Shown: piece by piece, positions 1 through 5,753 of the stretch
How positions within the stretch are numbered: position 1 is the first letter of the stretch
Layout of the letters: each line of letters starts with the position of its first letter
Assembly: GCA_029865445.1 (NCBI GenBank)
Contig: JAOUGY010000050.1
Coordinates: forward strand, 1-16,834
Source of the DNA: Acidimicrobiia bacterium
GTDB lineage: Bacteria > Actinomycetota > Acidimicrobiia > Spongiisociales > ZC4RG35
Direction: 5' to 3'
Length of the DNA: 16,834 nt
Notes under the pieces: generated by a model
Seen by the model: only the letters and a program-made list of their open reading frames with translations
Database searches by the model: none
What the model was told of the DNA's origin: nothing
Program-made: the position numbers and the translations under genes

Positions 1-74
1 TGATCGGCGGCCTGGGGCTGGTGGCGACCGGGGCCGTGGTCGTGTTGAGGCTCACATGGAAGGCTTCGCGATGA
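1..74 (+). CDS. C-terminal end of a TadB-like (type II secretion system F) membrane protein, partial
   Basis: Only the last 23 codons are present, read in the frame that starts at base 3 and ends with TGA at 72-74. They encode a hydrophobic stretch (IGGLGLVATGAVVVL) followed by a short basic tail (RLTWKASR), which looks like the last membrane helix of an integral membrane protein. The stop overlaps the ATG of the following tadC-like gene (ATGA at 71-74), so the two are probably co-transcribed and translationally coupled. In Tad operons the gene before tadC is normally tadB, the other inner-membrane platform protein, and this tail suits it. The identity is inferred from position and hydrophobicity only; no conserved motif lies in the visible part. 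Confidence 0.5.
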   Translation, partial: IGGLGLVATGAVVVLRLTWKASR

Positions 75-613
75 GGGGGTGGCTGGTCGTGGCGGCGGCG
101 AGCTTGGGTTGGCGTGGCGTCGTCGGCGTCGCCCTGTGGTGGGCAATGCGTTGGCTACGTCAGACGAGGTCGAGGACGGACCAGCCGCTCGACATCGACG
201 GCCTCTCGGTTCTCGTGGTCATCGGGCTTTCGGCATCGTTGAGCCTGCACGCCGCTCTGGAGGCTGCGTCGAAGGAGTTGGGGGAGCCGCCCGAGTTGGT
301 CGACTTGCTCCGTCGAGCGAGGCGGGCCGGGCTCGCCAGAGCGCTCGCCGAGACCGAGGGTCCCCTTGCCGAACTCGCAACACAACTCGCTCGCGCCCAG
401 GTCACCGGGGCGCCGATCGCTTTGGCCGTCGCCGCCTACCTGGAGACGCAACGGTCGGCGCAACGGGCGTCGCTGCTCGAGGCGGCACGGACGCTCCCGG
501 TGAAGCTCATCATCCCTCTCGCCCTGTGTCTTCTGCCGGGATTCGTCCTCCTCGTGGTCGGTCCCTTCGTCCTCGACCAGTTCATCGATCTCGAACTCGA
601 ACTGGTGCCATGA
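71..613 (+). CDS. tadC: TadC-like pilus assembly protein (T2SS F domain)
   Basis: A 180-residue membrane protein that would form part of the inner-membrane platform on which Flp/Tad pili are assembled. An N-terminal hydrophobic segment (about residues 3-25) and a basic region come before a single T2SSF-type domain (about 45-170). That domain begins VLVVIGLSASLSLHAALEAA, has the helical core PLAELATQLARAQVTGAP, and ends with the typical TadC segment LPVKLIIPLALCLLPGFVLL (about residues 141-160) followed by a second hydrophobic run. The start was placed at ATG 71 because it overlaps the upstream stop as ATGA; an in-frame ATG at 56 lies inside the upstream gene. Its own stop overlaps an ATG at 610. 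The protein is shorter than many TadC proteins (about 300 residues), as is common for the short forms in actinobacteria. Confidence 0.75.
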   Translation: MRGWLVVAAASLGWRGVVGVALWWAMRWLRQTRSRTDQPLDIDGLSVLVVIGLSASLSLHAALEAASKELGEPPELVDLLRRARRAGLARALAETEGPLAELATQLARAQVTGAPIALAVAAYLETQRSAQRASLLEAARTLPVKLIIPLALCLLPGFVLLVVGPFVLDQFIDLELELVP

Positions 614-666
614 CCCGCACTTCCCCCCGCAGCCGACCGGACGCCGGCAAAGGAAGGAGCGTGTCG

Positions 667-876
667 ATGCACGCAGTGAAGGAGCAAGCCCGGAACATCC
701 ACCGTGGTGAGGAAGGCCAGGGGACGATCGAATACGTCCTCGTGATGGTGGCGGTTGCGGCCGTCGCGGTCGTCCTCATCGCCTGGGCGAAGAGCGGATC
801 AGGCAAGTCAATGCTGGAAGGTCTGTTCTCGAACGTCCTGTCGTGGGTGGCGTCGGCGGTCTCCCGGTTCCGTTGA
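667..876 (+). CDS. Flp-like pilin / DUF4244-type small pilin
   Basis: This encodes a 69-residue prepilin, the probable structural subunit of the pilus. A short basic leader ends in EEG (G17), followed by QGTIEY and a hydrophobic helix (about 24-40). This fits the class III prepilin peptidase site G/XXXXEY, with Glu at +5 and Tyr at +6 after cleavage. The amphipathic C-terminus (MLEGLFSNVLSWVASAVSRF) resembles the tail of small actinobacterial Flp/DUF4244 pilins. The start at ATG 667 is set by a strong Shine-Dalgarno AGGAAGGAG at 651-659, seven bases upstream. An in-frame ATG at 610, overlapping the tadC stop, would add 19 Arg/Ser-rich residues and is less likely. Having its own ribosome-binding site inside an otherwise overlap-coupled operon suits a protein needed in large amounts. 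Confidence 0.75.
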   Translation: MHAVKEQARNIHRGEEGQGTIEYVLVMVAVAAVAVVLIAWAKSGSGKSMLEGLFSNVLSWVASAVSRFR

Positions 877-877
877 C

Positions 878-1234
878 ATGGAACGGGGATCTCTGACGGT
901 CGAGACGGCTCTGGTGATCCCCGTCATCGTGATCGTGCTGGTGGCGGTGGTCGAAGTGATCGCCGTCATCGGCACCCAGCTCGACGTTGCCGCCGCGGCC
1001 CGGGAGGGGGCACGGGTGGCGGCGACGAGCCCAGATCCGGCCGACGCGGTGGCGGCGGCCAGGCGGGTGCTGGGCGATGACGGGGCATCGGCCGTGGTGT
1101 CGGTGACGCGACCCGGCGTCGTGGGGCGGATGGCCGAAGTGGTCGTCACGTACCGAAAGACCTTGGTGACGCCGCTGCTCGGCGGCCTCGGCGTCACGCT
1201 GCGGTCCCGAGCCGTGATGCGAGTCGAGCTGTGA
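878..1234 (+). CDS. tadE: TadE-like pseudopilin
   Basis: A 118-residue minor pseudopilin of the Tad pilus. The N-terminus MERGSLTVETALVIPV has a short leader, a putative prepilin peptidase site after G4, and Glu at +5 (E9) ahead of a long hydrophobic helix (about 11-32). This is the TadE signature. The segment AAAAREGARVAA (about 38-49) directly after the helix is also typical of TadE. The rest is a soluble domain expected on the outer face of the membrane. The ATG lies one base after the stop of the pilin gene, and the gene's own TGA overlaps the GTG of the next gene (GTGA at 1231-1234), so translation is probably coupled. Confidence 0.8.
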   Translation: MERGSLTVETALVIPVIVIVLVAVVEVIAVIGTQLDVAAAAREGARVAATSPDPADAVAAARRVLGDDGASAVVSVTRPGVVGRMAEVVVTYRKTLVTPLLGGLGVTLRSRAVMRVEL

Positions 1235-1620
1235 ACGAGCGGGGGGCCATTTCGGTGCTCGGCGTGGCGGTGGTGGCAGTGACCCTGGTCGGAGCGCTGG
1301 TCGGTTTCGAGGTGTCGCGCCTCGTGCTCGCCCGGGTCCAAGCGCAGACCGCGGCCGATGCCGCGGCGCTGGCCGCGGCACCGGTGACCTTTGCTCCCTT
1401 CGGGGCGGGCGGGACACCCGCCGAGGAAGCAGAACGGTTTGCCATGGTGAACGGAGCCACCCTGGAGTCGTGCCTGTGCCCGCCGGATCCGGTGTGGCGT
1501 GCCCGAACTGTGGTGGTGGAGGTGGTGGTGCCGGTGGACGGATCGTTCATCGTCACCGGGGTTCATGCCAGGTCGGCCGCCAGGTTCGATCCGACGGTGT
1601 GGCTGACTGGAAACAGGTGA
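1231..1620 (+). CDS. TadE/TadG-like protein of the helicase/secretion neighbourhood (Rv3654c-like)
   Basis: A 129-residue, single-pass secreted or membrane protein with the GTG start inside the GTGA overlap with tadE. After MNERG there is a hydrophobic helix (about 6-26), then QAQTAADAAALAAA (about 38-50), the Ala-rich stretch seen in TadE/TadG-like proteins and in the mycobacterial Rv3654c family. A region FAMVNGATLESCLC follows, with a CxC pair (C81, C83) that may form or exchange a disulfide. Unlike the preceding tadE product, the residue at +5 after the putative cleavage Gly is Leu rather than Glu, so processing by the prepilin peptidase is doubtful. It ends the pilus operon; ybaK starts 22 bases later. 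Its exact role in pilus assembly is not known. Confidence 0.7.
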   Translation: MNERGAISVLGVAVVAVTLVGALVGFEVSRLVLARVQAQTAADAAALAAAPVTFAPFGAGGTPAEEAERFAMVNGATLESCLCPPDPVWRARTVVVEVVVPVDGSFIVTGVHARSAARFDPTVWLTGNR

Positions 1621-1642
1621 GCCCGCTCGCCAACATGTCGGC

Positions 1643-2116
1643 ATGACGGACACGCGGGCAACGCGATTTCTCGGGGATGCGGGGGCATGGTTTCAGGTGC
1701 ACATCTACGAACTCGCGGACGAGGTGGAGGGCACGTATGGAGAATCGGTGGCACGGGCGCTGGGGGTCGAACCCGACCGACTCTTCAAGACCCTGATCGC
1801 CACGGTCGACTCCGATGCAGTGGTGGCGATCGTGCCGGTGTCGGCTCGACTTTCGACGAAGAACCTGGCCCGGGCGGCAGGCGGCAAGCGAGCGGACATG
1901 ACGCCTCCCGACCAGGCCGAGCGCCTCACCGGTTACGTCACCGGTGGCATCAGCCCGTTCGGTCAGCGACGGGCGCTGCCCTTCTACGTGGACGAAACCA
2001 TCGAGCTGTTCGAGACCGTCTTCGTGAGCGCCGGGCAACGAGGAGTCCAGCTCGAACTCGCCCCCGAGACGCTGGTGGCCCTCCTCGACGCCACCATCGC
2101 CGATCTCACTGCCTGA
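1643..2116 (+). CDS. ybaK: YbaK/EbsC-family Cys-tRNA(Pro) deacylase
   Basis: A 157-residue single-domain trans-editing enzyme. Family members hydrolyse Cys-tRNA(Pro), and sometimes other mis-acylated tRNAs, made by errors of prolyl-tRNA synthetase. Visible family features are LFKTLI with the conserved Lys (K49, matching K46 of the bacterial enzyme), VAIVPVSARLSTKNLARAAG (about 61-80), and the substrate-pocket loop GYVTGGISPFGQ (about 97-108). Length is normal for the family. ATG 1643 is the start that gives the usual N-terminus. No good Shine-Dalgarno is seen, since the AGGTGA at 1615-1620 is too far away, so it could be read through from the Tad operon 22 bases upstream or have an unrecognised promoter. 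Hairpins at 2166-2196 and 2257-2277 follow the stop. Confidence 0.88.
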   Translation: MTDTRATRFLGDAGAWFQVHIYELADEVEGTYGESVARALGVEPDRLFKTLIATVDSDAVVAIVPVSARLSTKNLARAAGGKRADMTPPDQAERLTGYVTGGISPFGQRRALPFYVDETIELFETVFVSAGQRGVQLELAPETLVALLDATIADLTA

Positions 2117-2120
2117 GTCA

Positions 2121-2153
2121 GTAGCCAGTCCCCAGTCCCCAGTCCCCAGCTAC
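2121..2153. repeat. Tandem heptamer repeat (CCAGTCC x3 plus CCAG)
   Basis: Three perfect head-to-tail copies of CCAGTCC occupy 2125-2145 and a fourth partial copy (CCAG) runs to 2149. The array is framed by GTAGC at 2121-2125 and its inverse complement GCTAC at 2149-2153. It lies between the stop of ybaK and the first hairpin. It is non-coding and probably arose by slippage, or is part of a dispersed intergenic repeat. Confidence 0.7.
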
Positions 2154-2165
2154 CAAGCACCGCGG

Positions 2166-2196
2166 AGTATGGCCCGGGCGAAGCCCGGGCCATACT
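2166..2196. terminator. Perfect 14-bp hairpin downstream of ybaK (probable transcription stop or dispersed repeat)
   Basis: AGTATGGCCCGGGC (2166-2179) and GCCCGGGCCATACT (2183-2196) are exact inverse complements around the loop GAA. The tip, GCGAAGC, is a known very stable mini-hairpin in DNA. It lies 50 bases after ybaK, in a spacer between converging genes, so it could stop transcripts from both sides. It has no U-tract, so it is not a classic intrinsic terminator. A smaller hairpin, GGGGA-TGTA-TCCCC, follows at 2201-2214. Confidence 0.6.
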
Positions 2197-2256
2197 GAGT
2201 GGGGATGTATCCCCGGAGGGAGGGAAGCGCTTCGCGCACCGCCTCTCGCGCCCGGC

Positions 2257-2277
2257 GGCCCGGGCGAAGCCCGGGCC
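2257..2277. repeat. Second copy of the GGCCCGGGC/GAA/GCCCGGGCC hairpin
   Basis: The 21-base core here is identical to 2171-2191 of the first hairpin: nine-base arms GGCCCGGGC and GCCCGGGCC around GAA. The flanking bases that lengthen the first stem are not conserved. It touches the last base of the glnII stop codon (CTA at 2277-2279 on this strand), so it lies directly at the 3' end of the glnII message and may act in its termination or protect its end from 3' exonucleases. Confidence 0.6.
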
Positions 2278-3284
2278 TACAGATCACCGTCCGCAGAACC
2301 GCACACCGTCTCCGTGATGAGTTGGGTGACCACGTACGGATCCATGTTGGCGTTGGGGCGGCGGTCTTCGAGATACCCCTTGCCTTCCTTGGCCACCTGC
2401 CACGGAATCCGTACCGAGGCTCCTCGATCGGAGACTCCGTAGCTGTAATGGGTCCACGGGGCGGTCTCGTGGAGACCGGTCAATCGATGCTCGATCTCGG
2501 CGCCGTAGTTCGTGATGTGGAGATCGTGTCGCTTCCCGAGTGCCTCGCAGGCGGCGATGATGGGGTCGTAGCTGTCACGCATCGCCTTGGTCGAGAAATT
2601 CGTGTGCGCTCCCGCCCCGTTCCAGTCGCCCTTGACCGGCTTCGGGTCCAGATGCGCAGAGATCTCGAAATCTTCGGCGGTGCGGTACAGAAGGAACCTT
2701 GCCAACCACACCTCGTCGGCGGCCTCCAGCGGACCTGACGGACCGATCTGGAACTCCCACTGGCCGATCATCACCTCGGCGTTGGTGCCCGAGATGTTGA
2801 GGCCCGCGGCGATGCAGTTCGCCGTGTGCGCCTCCACGACGTCACGCCCGAAGATCTCGTCCCAACCCACTCCGCAGTAGTAGCCACCCTGCGGTGCGGG
2901 GTAGCCGCCCATGGGAAAACCGTAGGGCCGCCCCTCTTTGAAGAATGTGTATTCCTGTTCGATGCCGAACCACGGCTCGTGTGCGGCGTACTTGTTGGCG
3001 GTTGCCGCGCAAGCTGCCCGGGTGTTCGACGGATGCGGCTCCATGTCGACGGTGAGAACCTCGCACAGCACCAGCACGTCGTCATTGCCTCGAATCGGAT
3101 CGGGCACGACCTTCACCGGTCGCAGCACGCAGTCCGACTGGTTGCCCGGAGCCTGGTTGGTCGACGAGCCATCGAAGCCCCATACGGGTGGCTCTTCCCC
3201 GGTGGGGACGATCTTCGTCTTCGAACGGAGCTTGTTCGTGGGTTCGGATCCATCGATCCAGATGTATTCGGCGCGGTAGGGCAC
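2277..3284 (-). CDS. glnII: Glutamine synthetase type II (GSII)
   Basis: A 335-residue cytosolic enzyme making glutamine from glutamate, ammonia and ATP. It is the eukaryote-like type II form, found in Streptomyces and rhizobia beside GlnA. It begins with the typical YRAEYIWIDGSEPTNKLRSK and WGFDGSSTNQA. Active-site segments follow: GIEQEYTFF (metal ligands E109, E111), NAEVMIGQWEFQIG (E170, E177), NGAGAHTNFST (222-232), RLTGLHETA and RGASVRIP (287-294), and EDRRPNANMDPY with the nucleotide-contacting Arg. Length is normal. GTG 3284 is chosen because GAGGAG (3290-3295) sits five bases upstream; an in-frame TTG at 3314 would add ten residues. GSII lacks the Tyr adenylylation site of GSI, so control is probably transcriptional; an inverted repeat over the promoter (3327-3345) may take part. 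Confidence 0.93.
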   Translation of the reverse strand: MPYRAEYIWIDGSEPTNKLRSKTKIVPTGEEPPVWGFDGSSTNQAPGNQSDCVLRPVKVVPDPIRGNDDVLVLCEVLTVDMEPHPSNTRAACAATANKYAAHEPWFGIEQEYTFFKEGRPYGFPMGGYPAPQGGYYCGVGWDEIFGRDVVEAHTANCIAAGLNISGTNAEVMIGQWEFQIGPSGPLEAADEVWLARFLLYRTAEDFEISAHLDPKPVKGDWNGAGAHTNFSTKAMRDSYDPIIAACEALGKRHDLHITNYGAEIEHRLTGLHETAPWTHYSYGVSDRGASVRIPWQVAKEGKGYLEDRRPNANMDPYVVTQLITETVCGSADGDL

Positions 3285-3326
3285 GGGTTCTCCTCGTCGG
3301 GTTGGGCAATCCAATCATCGCGTGAT

Positions 3327-3345
3327 TTCGCATCGATTATGCGAA
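3327..3345. promoter_or_regulatory. Inverted repeat in the glnII / small-gene divergent promoter
   Basis: TTCGCAT (3327-3333) and ATGCGAA (3339-3345) form seven-base inverted arms around five bases. The total length of 19 suits a dimeric helix-turn-helix repressor or activator. The right arm overlaps a possible glnII -10 element, CATAAT, on the minus strand (3341-3336). The regulator is unknown; the site does not match the GlnR consensus (GTnAC-n6-GnAAC). Confidence 0.4.
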
Positions 3346-3371
3346 TGTGAACATCTTGTTTCGGCCCGGCG

Positions 3372-3377
3372 TATGCT
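3372..3377 (+). promoter_or_regulatory. Possible -10 element TATGCT for a leaderless small gene
   Basis: TATGCT fits TANNNT and ends eight bases before ATG 3386, which would put the transcript start at or next to the start codon. TGAACA at 3348-3353 is a partial -35 match with an 18-base gap. No Shine-Dalgarno is present. The assignment is an inference. Confidence 0.35.
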
Positions 3378-3385
3378 CATCGTCC

Positions 3386-3712
3386 ATGGTCAGGCTTCAC
3401 GTGACACCGAACGGAGACCCGCGCGACTACGTGGTGGTCTTGGCCGGGAGCCTGCTCGGTGAGATTGGCGAGCCGTGCTGCCACGAACTGGCACGGCCCC
3501 TCGCCGGTGAGGTGGAATTGGCGATCCCGGCCGCTCATCTCGCGGCTCATCTGGGGCTTGCCTCGATCGACGAAGGCCGTCTGATGGCTGAACTCGACAC
3601 GCCGGTCCGGGGGTCGGACCACACGCAGCTCGAACGGGTCCTTGCGCGCTTCGAGATGATCCGGCGGACCCATCCCCTCGCTCAGAGCCCGAGTTCCGAC
3701 TCCAGTCGTTGA
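3386..3712 (+). CDS. Hypothetical protein, 108 residues
   Basis: No family is recognised. The frame is open with mostly G or C in third codon positions, and the product looks like a soluble, mixed alpha/beta protein. A beta-like start (VRLHVTP, YVVVLAG) is followed by a segment with a Cys pair (GEPCCHELARPL), an Ala/His/Leu-rich helix (IPAAHLAAHLGL), and a C-terminal helix ending RRTHPLAQ with a Ser-rich tail. No signal peptide or membrane segment is seen. ATG 3386 is preferred because a TANNNT element lies eight bases upstream; an in-frame ATG at 3347 would add 13 residues. Its last 31 bases overlap the 3' end of the yceH-like gene on the other strand. It could be a chance frame, but codon use argues for a real gene. 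Confidence 0.55.
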   Translation: MVRLHVTPNGDPRDYVVVLAGSLLGEIGEPCCHELARPLAGEVELAIPAAHLAAHLGLASIDEGRLMAELDTPVRGSDHTQLERVLARFEMIRRTHPLAQSPSSDSSR

Positions 3713-4287
3713 ACCCTCGCCTCGAGCGCGGCGATCCGGTCCTCCAGATCGGACCGGACAGGAGCAGGATGCGATTTCGGGACGGCACTCGGATCCCAGG
3801 CGACGAGGAGTGTGCGGTACCGGCTTTCCTTCTGTCCTGGTTCCCGATCGAGCCGCTCGACCAAGGGATTGTCACGAGTGATCAGGTCGGTGAGCACGGA
3901 CTCGATCGCCTCGACGTCTGTGAAGTGGCAGTACCGCTCGGTCCGGGCGCGAAGCTCTCCAGGCGTCTGCGGTCCACGGAGCAACATGATGGCGAGCACC
4001 GCCAGCTGTTGCGCGTCGACCTCGAGCACGTCGCCGGCCTTGTGGACGTACTTGAGGGTCCGTGCCCCCGGTGACCGGGTGAACCGAGACAGTTGCTTGT
4101 CGTTGAGGGAGGCCAGAGCGCCCTCGACCAGCTCCTCGTCGTAGGCCACGACGGGGTCCCGATTGGTCTTCTGGCTGGCTGCGGCCACCAGCGAGTTCAC
4201 GGTCATCGGGTAGTACTCGGGTGTGGTCATCTGCTTTTCGATGAGACAACCCAGCACCCTGGCCTCTGCGGCGTCCAGCTCGATCAT
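3682..4287 (-). CDS. yceH: YceH/DUF480-family winged-helix protein
   Basis: A 201-residue protein of the DUF480 family, which folds as two winged-helix domains and whose biochemical role is not established. Family signatures are clear: EARVLGCLIEKQMTTPEYYP (8-27), NSLVAAASQKTNRDPV (31-46), a Leu/Ala-rich helix ending in LLRGPQTPGELRAR (102-115), and LDREPGQKESRY (146-157). The C-terminal 24 residues (DLEDRIAALEARVQRLESEL) form a leucine-heptad coiled coil, as often seen in this family. ATG 4287 overlaps the stop of the alpha/beta hydrolase gene (ATGA), so the two are probably one transcript with coupled translation. An N-terminal extension through the same frame runs inside the hydrolase gene and is rejected. 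The 3' end overlaps the small + strand gene by 31 bases. Confidence 0.85.
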   Translation of the reverse strand: MIELDAAEARVLGCLIEKQMTTPEYYPMTVNSLVAAASQKTNRDPVVAYDEELVEGALASLNDKQLSRFTRSPGARTLKYVHKAGDVLEVDAQQLAVLAIMLLRGPQTPGELRARTERYCHFTDVEAIESVLTDLITRDNPLVERLDREPGQKESRYRTLLVAWDPSAVPKSHPAPVRSDLEDRIAALEARVQRLESELGL

Positions 4288-5051
4288 CCGACGAACTCCA
4301 TCACGCGGGTCACGAAGCGATCGGGGTCGGCGAGATGGGGATAATGGGCGTGGCCGGCCCACACCTCGATCCGGGCGTGGGGAATGACCGATGAGAGCCA
4401 CGCCGCGTAATCGGGTCCCAGATCGTCGCCGAGAATCGTGAGATACGGACAGCCGATGCCCGACAACAGGTCGCGAGAAAGAGCATCGAGCTCGGATACC
4501 GACATCTCGAAGACCGGCGCCCAAACACCCAACGCCACGTCCTGGTCGGGCCGCCTCAGTGAGGTGATGCGTGCCCGCTCGTCGCCGGGCAAGGCCGACA
4601 TCATGGCGTCGAACATCTGCACGATGACGGCGGGGAAGGCGTCGCCTCGGAGCAGCTCCTCCACCTGGCCGAGTTGCTCCTTGAACCCAGCGAGGGCGAG
4701 GGGCTGATCGACGTTCACGATACCCCGCGCCGCGAACATCGAGCCGTACACCGACGCCACGAAGCCACCCAGCGAATGACCGATGAGACACGGCTCGGAG
4801 GCTCCGACGGCATCGGCGACGGCCTTGACGTCGGCCGCCATCCGATCGAGGTCGTAGCGTGCGGCATGGTCGGAGTTGCCGTGTCCTCGGAGATCCACCG
4901 AAACGACCCGACCGTGCGAGGCCAGCGACGAAGAGACCCCGCCCCACGCCGAATGATTCTCCGTGATCCCGTGAATCAGGACGAGATCCTGGCCTTCGCC
5001 GGCGACTTGGAAGAACACCTTGTTCCCGTCGGGTCCTGTGACGTGTGGCAC
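4284..5051 (-). CDS. Alpha/beta-fold hydrolase
   Basis: A 255-residue cytosolic hydrolase of the alpha/beta superfamily (Abhydrolase_6 type); the substrate cannot be told from sequence. The oxyanion-hole strand LVLIHGI (23-29) is followed by VVSVDLRGHGNSD (49-61), the nucleophile elbow GHSLGG (91-96, Ser93), a helical cap (about 120-190), the acid region LTILGDD (204-210), and the His region WAGHAHYPHLADP (231-243, probably H234). The full catalytic triad is therefore present. GTG 5051 is supported by GAGGAG at 5060-5065, eight bases upstream. It is the first gene of a two-gene unit with yceH. A possible -10 element, TAGCGT, reads leftward at 5084-5079. The upstream region is shared with the divergent ppa gene. 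Confidence 0.9.
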   Translation of the reverse strand: MPHVTGPDGNKVFFQVAGEGQDLVLIHGITENHSAWGGVSSSLASHGRVVSVDLRGHGNSDHAARYDLDRMAADVKAVADAVGASEPCLIGHSLGGFVASVYGSMFAARGIVNVDQPLALAGFKEQLGQVEELLRGDAFPAVIVQMFDAMMSALPGDERARITSLRRPDQDVALGVWAPVFEMSVSELDALSRDLLSGIGCPYLTILGDDLGPDYAAWLSSVIPHARIEVWAGHAHYPHLADPDRFVTRVMEFVG

Positions 5052-5071
5052 GATTCTTGCTCCTCGGTAGT

Positions 5072-5116
5072 CGACTCGACGCTACTGCGACTCGAGTGTT
5101 CCGGCGTCGTTACGCT
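5072..5116. promoter_or_regulatory. Divergent promoter region between the hydrolase and ppa genes
   Basis: This region holds two direct copies of CGACTCGA (5072-5079 and 5088-5095, 16 bases start to start), a possible leftward -10 TAGCGT (5084-5079), and a possible rightward -10 TACGCT (5111-5116) ending 12 bases before the ppa ATG. No good -35 is seen on either side. The direct repeats may be binding half-sites or may be chance. Confidence 0.25.
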
Positions 5117-5128
5117 GAGTGCTCACGC

Positions 5129-5740
5129 ATGCGACGTCTCAACCCCCTTCACCAGTGGAGAGCTCACCCGTGGCACGGACTCGGACCAGGCGAGGAGACT
5201 CCGGACCTCGTCACGTGTTTCATCGAGATGACCCCGTTCGATCTGGTCAAGTACGAAATCGACAAAGAGAACGGGTATCTCCGGGTCGATCGCCCGCAGC
5301 GATCATCGGCAGTGCTCCCGGCGTTGTACGGGTTCGTTCCCCAAACGTTCTGCGCAGAACGGGTCGCCGATCTGTCCCCGAACGCCACGGCCGGCGACGG
5401 AGACCCTCTCGACATCTGTGTGATCTCGGAGCGTCCAATCCAGAAGTCGGAGATCCTTCTCACCGCCAGGGTCATCGGTGGCCTGCAGATGGTGGACGAC
5501 TCGGAGGCCGACGACAAGATCGTCGCGGTCCTTGCCAACGACGACGTGTGGGGTGGAGCGAGAGAGATCGAAGACATCCCCGCCGCCATGGTGGAACGCC
5601 TCCATCACTACTTCTCGACGTACAAGCTGATCAGAGGCCGGGACGTGAGCGTGTCGATCGACCTGATCTATGGCGCGGATCACGCCCGACGTGTCGTCGA
5701 AGCCGCGCTTGCCGACTACGACGAGCACTACGGGGTCTGA
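5129..5740 (+). CDS. ppa: Soluble inorganic pyrophosphatase, family I
   Basis: A 203-residue cytosolic enzyme that hydrolyses pyrophosphate to two phosphates and so drives biosynthetic reactions. The family I active site is complete: KYEID (K41, E43), YGFVPQT (67-73), DGDPLD with D90, D92 and D95 as metal ligands, MVDDSEADDK (D123, D128, K130, aligned with E. coli D97, D102, K104), and STYK (Y165, K166). The N-terminal HPWHGLGPGEETPD extension before the catalytic core marks a longer subfamily than the E. coli enzyme (about 175 residues). ATG 5129 keeps that extension; the frame stays open upstream to 5045 but without family-like sequence. No Shine-Dalgarno is seen, and a TANNNT element ends 12 bases upstream. 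A membrane pyrophosphatase gene lies 10 kb away. Confidence 0.92.
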   Translation: MRRLNPLHQWRAHPWHGLGPGEETPDLVTCFIEMTPFDLVKYEIDKENGYLRVDRPQRSSAVLPALYGFVPQTFCAERVADLSPNATAGDGDPLDICVISERPIQKSEILLTARVIGGLQMVDDSEADDKIVAVLANDDVWGGAREIEDIPAAMVERLHHYFSTYKLIRGRDVSVSIDLIYGADHARRVVEAALADYDEHYGV

Positions 5741-5753
5741 CCGTCGGCGTCGA

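Noticed and set aside
56..70. ATG 56 as the start of tadC
   Set aside because: ATG 71 forms the ATGA overlap with the upstream stop, the pattern used repeatedly in this operon; ATG 56 lies inside the upstream gene.
3285..3385. GlnR box upstream of glnII
   Set aside because: I looked for GTnAC-n6-GnAAC spacing and found no convincing match; only the unrelated inverted repeat at 3327-3345 is supported.
4288..4947. N-terminal extension of the yceH frame
   Set aside because: The frame stays open through the hydrolase gene, but the translation is Arg-rich and shadow-like. The family start is ATG 4287, overlapping the hydrolase stop.
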